A stretch of DNA of 8,091 nt from Chloroflexota bacterium. Its GTDB lineage: Bacteria > Chloroflexota > Anaerolineae > Anaerolineales > UBA4823. Positions 6,347 through 8,091 of this stretch are shown in pieces. Each line of letters begins with the position of its first letter. The first letter of the stretch is position 1. The notes under the pieces were generated by a model. That model saw only the letters and a list, made by a program, of their open reading frames with translations, had not been told where the DNA came from and did not search any database. Both the position numbers and the translations under genes were made by a program. The stretch covers positions 1 through 8,091 of the forward strand of contig DAOVXM010000094.1 of assembly GCA_030636125.1 (NCBI GenBank), in the 5' to 3' direction.

Positions 6347-6376
6347 TCTACAGAAAAGACAAGTTCGTGCTAAAAT
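6347..6376 (+). promoter_or_regulatory. Candidate promoter of the CNBD-PH gene, likely leaderless
   Basis: TAAAAT at 6371-6376 is preceded by TGC (extended -10) and is six bases from the ATG at 6383. A weak -35, TCTACA (6347-6352), lies 18 bp upstream. There is no Shine-Dalgarno sequence before the ATG. A -10 box six bases upstream of the start codon places transcription initiation at or next to the A of ATG, the hallmark of leaderless mRNAs. Confidence 0.55.
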
Positions 6377-6382
6377 CGGTTT

Positions 6383-8089
6383 ATGGTCGATAACGATATT
6401 CCTAAGTACGCGGCCCTCCTTAAGGGACATTACCTGTTTAAAGGCTTGGATGAAGCCCAGATTGCTCATATTGTGTCCAGATTTGAGCGAATTGAATTTG
6501 GGGAAGGTGAGGTCGTCTTTCCCGAAGGTAGCTATGGAGATGGATTTTATATTATTTTTCAGGGGATGGTGAACGTAACCCGCACTGAGGACGATCGAGA
6601 ATTCCTGTTGGATATATTAAGTCCGGGAGACTATTTTGGAGAGGAAGCCTTATTATTTGACCGTCCGAGAGGGGAAACCGTCACCACAATCGAACAGGTT
6701 GTCTTGCTGCGATTAGGACGAGAAGACTTTTTCGAATTAATTCAAGACATGCCACAAATCAAGACAAATTTGTCCGCTACAGCAGAAAGTCGTTTTCTAG
6801 CGCAAAAAGCGGATTTTGATTGGATAGGGGAGCACGAGGTTATTTACTTAATAACGCGCAAACACGAATTCTTCTTAGTCATTTCACTCTTGTTTCCTAT
6901 CCTGGTAGGATTGATTTCTATCCCAATATTGCTTTTTGGATTCTCAGTTGAGTCATCTGCGCCCTCAAGAGCAGCTATAATATTTGGAGTACTCGGATTA
7001 ATCTTTTCTGTATTCTGGACGGTTTGGAAATGGAAAGACTGGGGGAATGATTATTATATCGTCACGAATCAACGAGTTGTCTGGCTTGAGCGCGTGCTGA
7101 TTTTTTATTTTTCCCGGCGGGAAGCACCCCTGACACAGATTCTATCCGTGAATGTCAACAGGAGCTGGCTTGGGCGTGTGCTTGATTATGGTAATGTGGA
7201 AGTGAGAACATTCACCGGGGGAATCCGTATGCGCAATTCTGCCCATCCTAAACAATTAGCCTACTTTATTGAGGGGTTCCAAGTACGCGCACAAAATGTT
7301 CTTAGACAGGTTGAAGCAGAAAAAATGGAGAGGGCGATACGCCAACGTTTGGGTATGTATGTTGGAGATGAGTTTGTAGGAGAACCTACTGATGAACCAG
7401 GTGAGAAACCCCCAGAAGATCTGGTAAAGTCAGAGGGATGGCGTGAAATTATAGGTACTTTCCTGCAAGTCCGCTATGAACGTGACGGGGTAATCACGTA
7501 TCGTAAACATTGGCTGCTTCTCGTTCGAAAAACATTGTTATCAAGTCTAGTGTTAGCTTTACTGGTTATACTTACCCTTTATATGCTTGGAACTGGGATT
7601 CTTTGGGGTGATAGCTTCATTTCTGGTCTTCCTGCTATCTCCTTAGGCGGCTTACTTTATCTGGCAACGATATCCTGGTGGATTTACAATTATATCGATT
7701 GGAGCAATGACATCTATCAGCTTTCACATGATAAGATTCTGGATATTGAGCGTAAGCCATTGGGCAAAGAAGAAAAAAAGACCGCACCTCTCGACTCCAT
7801 TCTCAGCCTCGAGCATACGCGGTTGGGCATATTACAGCTTGCACTAAATTACGGGAATGTTACGATAATGGTTGGCCAGACGCCATTTATTTTTCGAGGC
7901 GTCTATAATCCAGATGATGTTCAACAGGATGTATCTAGTCACATAGAGGCGCGACGAAGGAAGAAAGAAGAAGGGGAATCGGATAGAGATCGGCAACGTA
8001 TGGCAGATTGGTTGGTTACTTATCACCAACAATCAGAGTTATTAGATGGTCTTGAGAGTCAATCTGACTGGGATTTGTTTCCGGGGTAA
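6383..8089 (+). CDS. Cyclic-nucleotide-binding protein with two membrane/PH-domain units
   Basis: The 568-residue protein starts with a cyclic-nucleotide-binding (CAP-ED) fold at about residues 15-135. Its phosphate-binding cassette, FGEEALLFDRPRGETV (85-100), keeps the Glu (87) and Arg (96) that normally contact the ribose and cyclic phosphate, so ligand binding is plausible. Two similar units follow. Unit 1 has membrane helices at about 162-187 and 196-215, then a bacterial PH-like domain (bPH2/YdbT type) from NDYYIVTNQRVVWLERV (222-238) to about 300. Unit 2 has helices at about 376-404 and 412-437, then a PH-like domain starting NDIYQLSHDKILDIER (442-457). A charged linker (305-358) separates the units, and the tail (520-568) is hydrophilic, with an Arg/Lys cluster (ARRRKKEE). 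There is no DNA-binding helix-turn-helix, so this is not a CRP-type regulator. It is probably a membrane sensor or scaffold; its output is unknown. The gene is complete, ending in TAA two bases before the window end. Confidence 0.9.
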   Translation: MVDNDIPKYAALLKGHYLFKGLDEAQIAHIVSRFERIEFGEGEVVFPEGSYGDGFYIIFQGMVNVTRTEDDREFLLDILSPGDYFGEEALLFDRPRGETVTTIEQVVLLRLGREDFFELIQDMPQIKTNLSATAESRFLAQKADFDWIGEHEVIYLITRKHEFFLVISLLFPILVGLISIPILLFGFSVESSAPSRAAIIFGVLGLIFSVFWTVWKWKDWGNDYYIVTNQRVVWLERVLIFYFSRREAPLTQILSVNVNRSWLGRVLDYGNVEVRTFTGGIRMRNSAHPKQLAYFIEGFQVRAQNVLRQVEAEKMERAIRQRLGMYVGDEFVGEPTDEPGEKPPEDLVKSEGWREIIGTFLQVRYERDGVITYRKHWLLLVRKTLLSSLVLALLVILTLYMLGTGILWGDSFISGLPAISLGGLLYLATISWWIYNYIDWSNDIYQLSHDKILDIERKPLGKEEKKTAPLDSILSLEHTRLGILQLALNYGNVTIMVGQTPFIFRGVYNPDDVQQDVSSHIEARRRKKEEGESDRDRQRMADWLVTYHQQSELLDGLESQSDWDLFPG

Positions 8090-8091
8090 AA

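Noticed and set aside
6383..6790. CRP/FNR-type transcription regulator
   Set aside because: The N-terminal domain is a cyclic-nucleotide-binding fold, but the protein continues into membrane helices and PH-like domains with no helix-turn-helix.
1..8091. tRNA, rRNA, CRISPR array, insertion sequence or prophage content
   Set aside because: I saw no cloverleaf, regularly spaced repeats, transposase motifs, terminal inverted repeats or phage genes. Coding density and gene style are uniform.

Overview
The window looks like a chromosomal segment of a Chloroflexota bacterium, most likely Anaerolineae. That placement is inferred from protein style, not from a marker gene. It rests on a MutL/GlmL-family ATPase sitting between anonymous envelope genes with no mutase nearby, Pro/Thr-rich single-pass proteins ending in an LPxTG-like tail, and moderate GC content by eye. 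TGA, TAG and TAA are all used as genuine stops, so the code is standard.

Positions 1-4714 hold a co-directional plus-strand cluster. In order: the 3' end of a gene with one C-terminal membrane segment (to 431); a polytopic membrane protein overlapping it by ATGA (428-1126); an 87-bp gap; a MutL-type ASKHA ATPase gene broken by an in-frame TGA (1214-1885 and 1886-2968); a soluble-looking protein with barrel-sandwich-like and KOW-like segments (3015-4070); and a short membrane protein with an acidic N-terminus, a Pro/Thr-rich stalk and an LPSTG motif before its second membrane segment (4118-4714). A symmetric hairpin at 4727-4763 closes the cluster and also serves the convergent gene beyond it.

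Positions 4785-6245 (minus strand) encode a complete phosphohexomutase with all four active-site loops. A 137-bp divergent intergenic region follows, with a TGN-TAAAAT extended -10 on each strand. The plus-strand one drives an intact gene (6383-8089) combining a cyclic-nucleotide-binding domain with two tandem units of 'two membrane helices plus bacterial PH domain'. Its promoter spacing suggests a leaderless mRNA.

The most interesting content is the 1-4714 cluster. An actin-fold ATPase normally linked to B12-dependent mutases is here surrounded only by envelope-type proteins of unknown role, which suggests a membrane-associated assembly. The second point of interest is the premature TGA in the ATPase gene.
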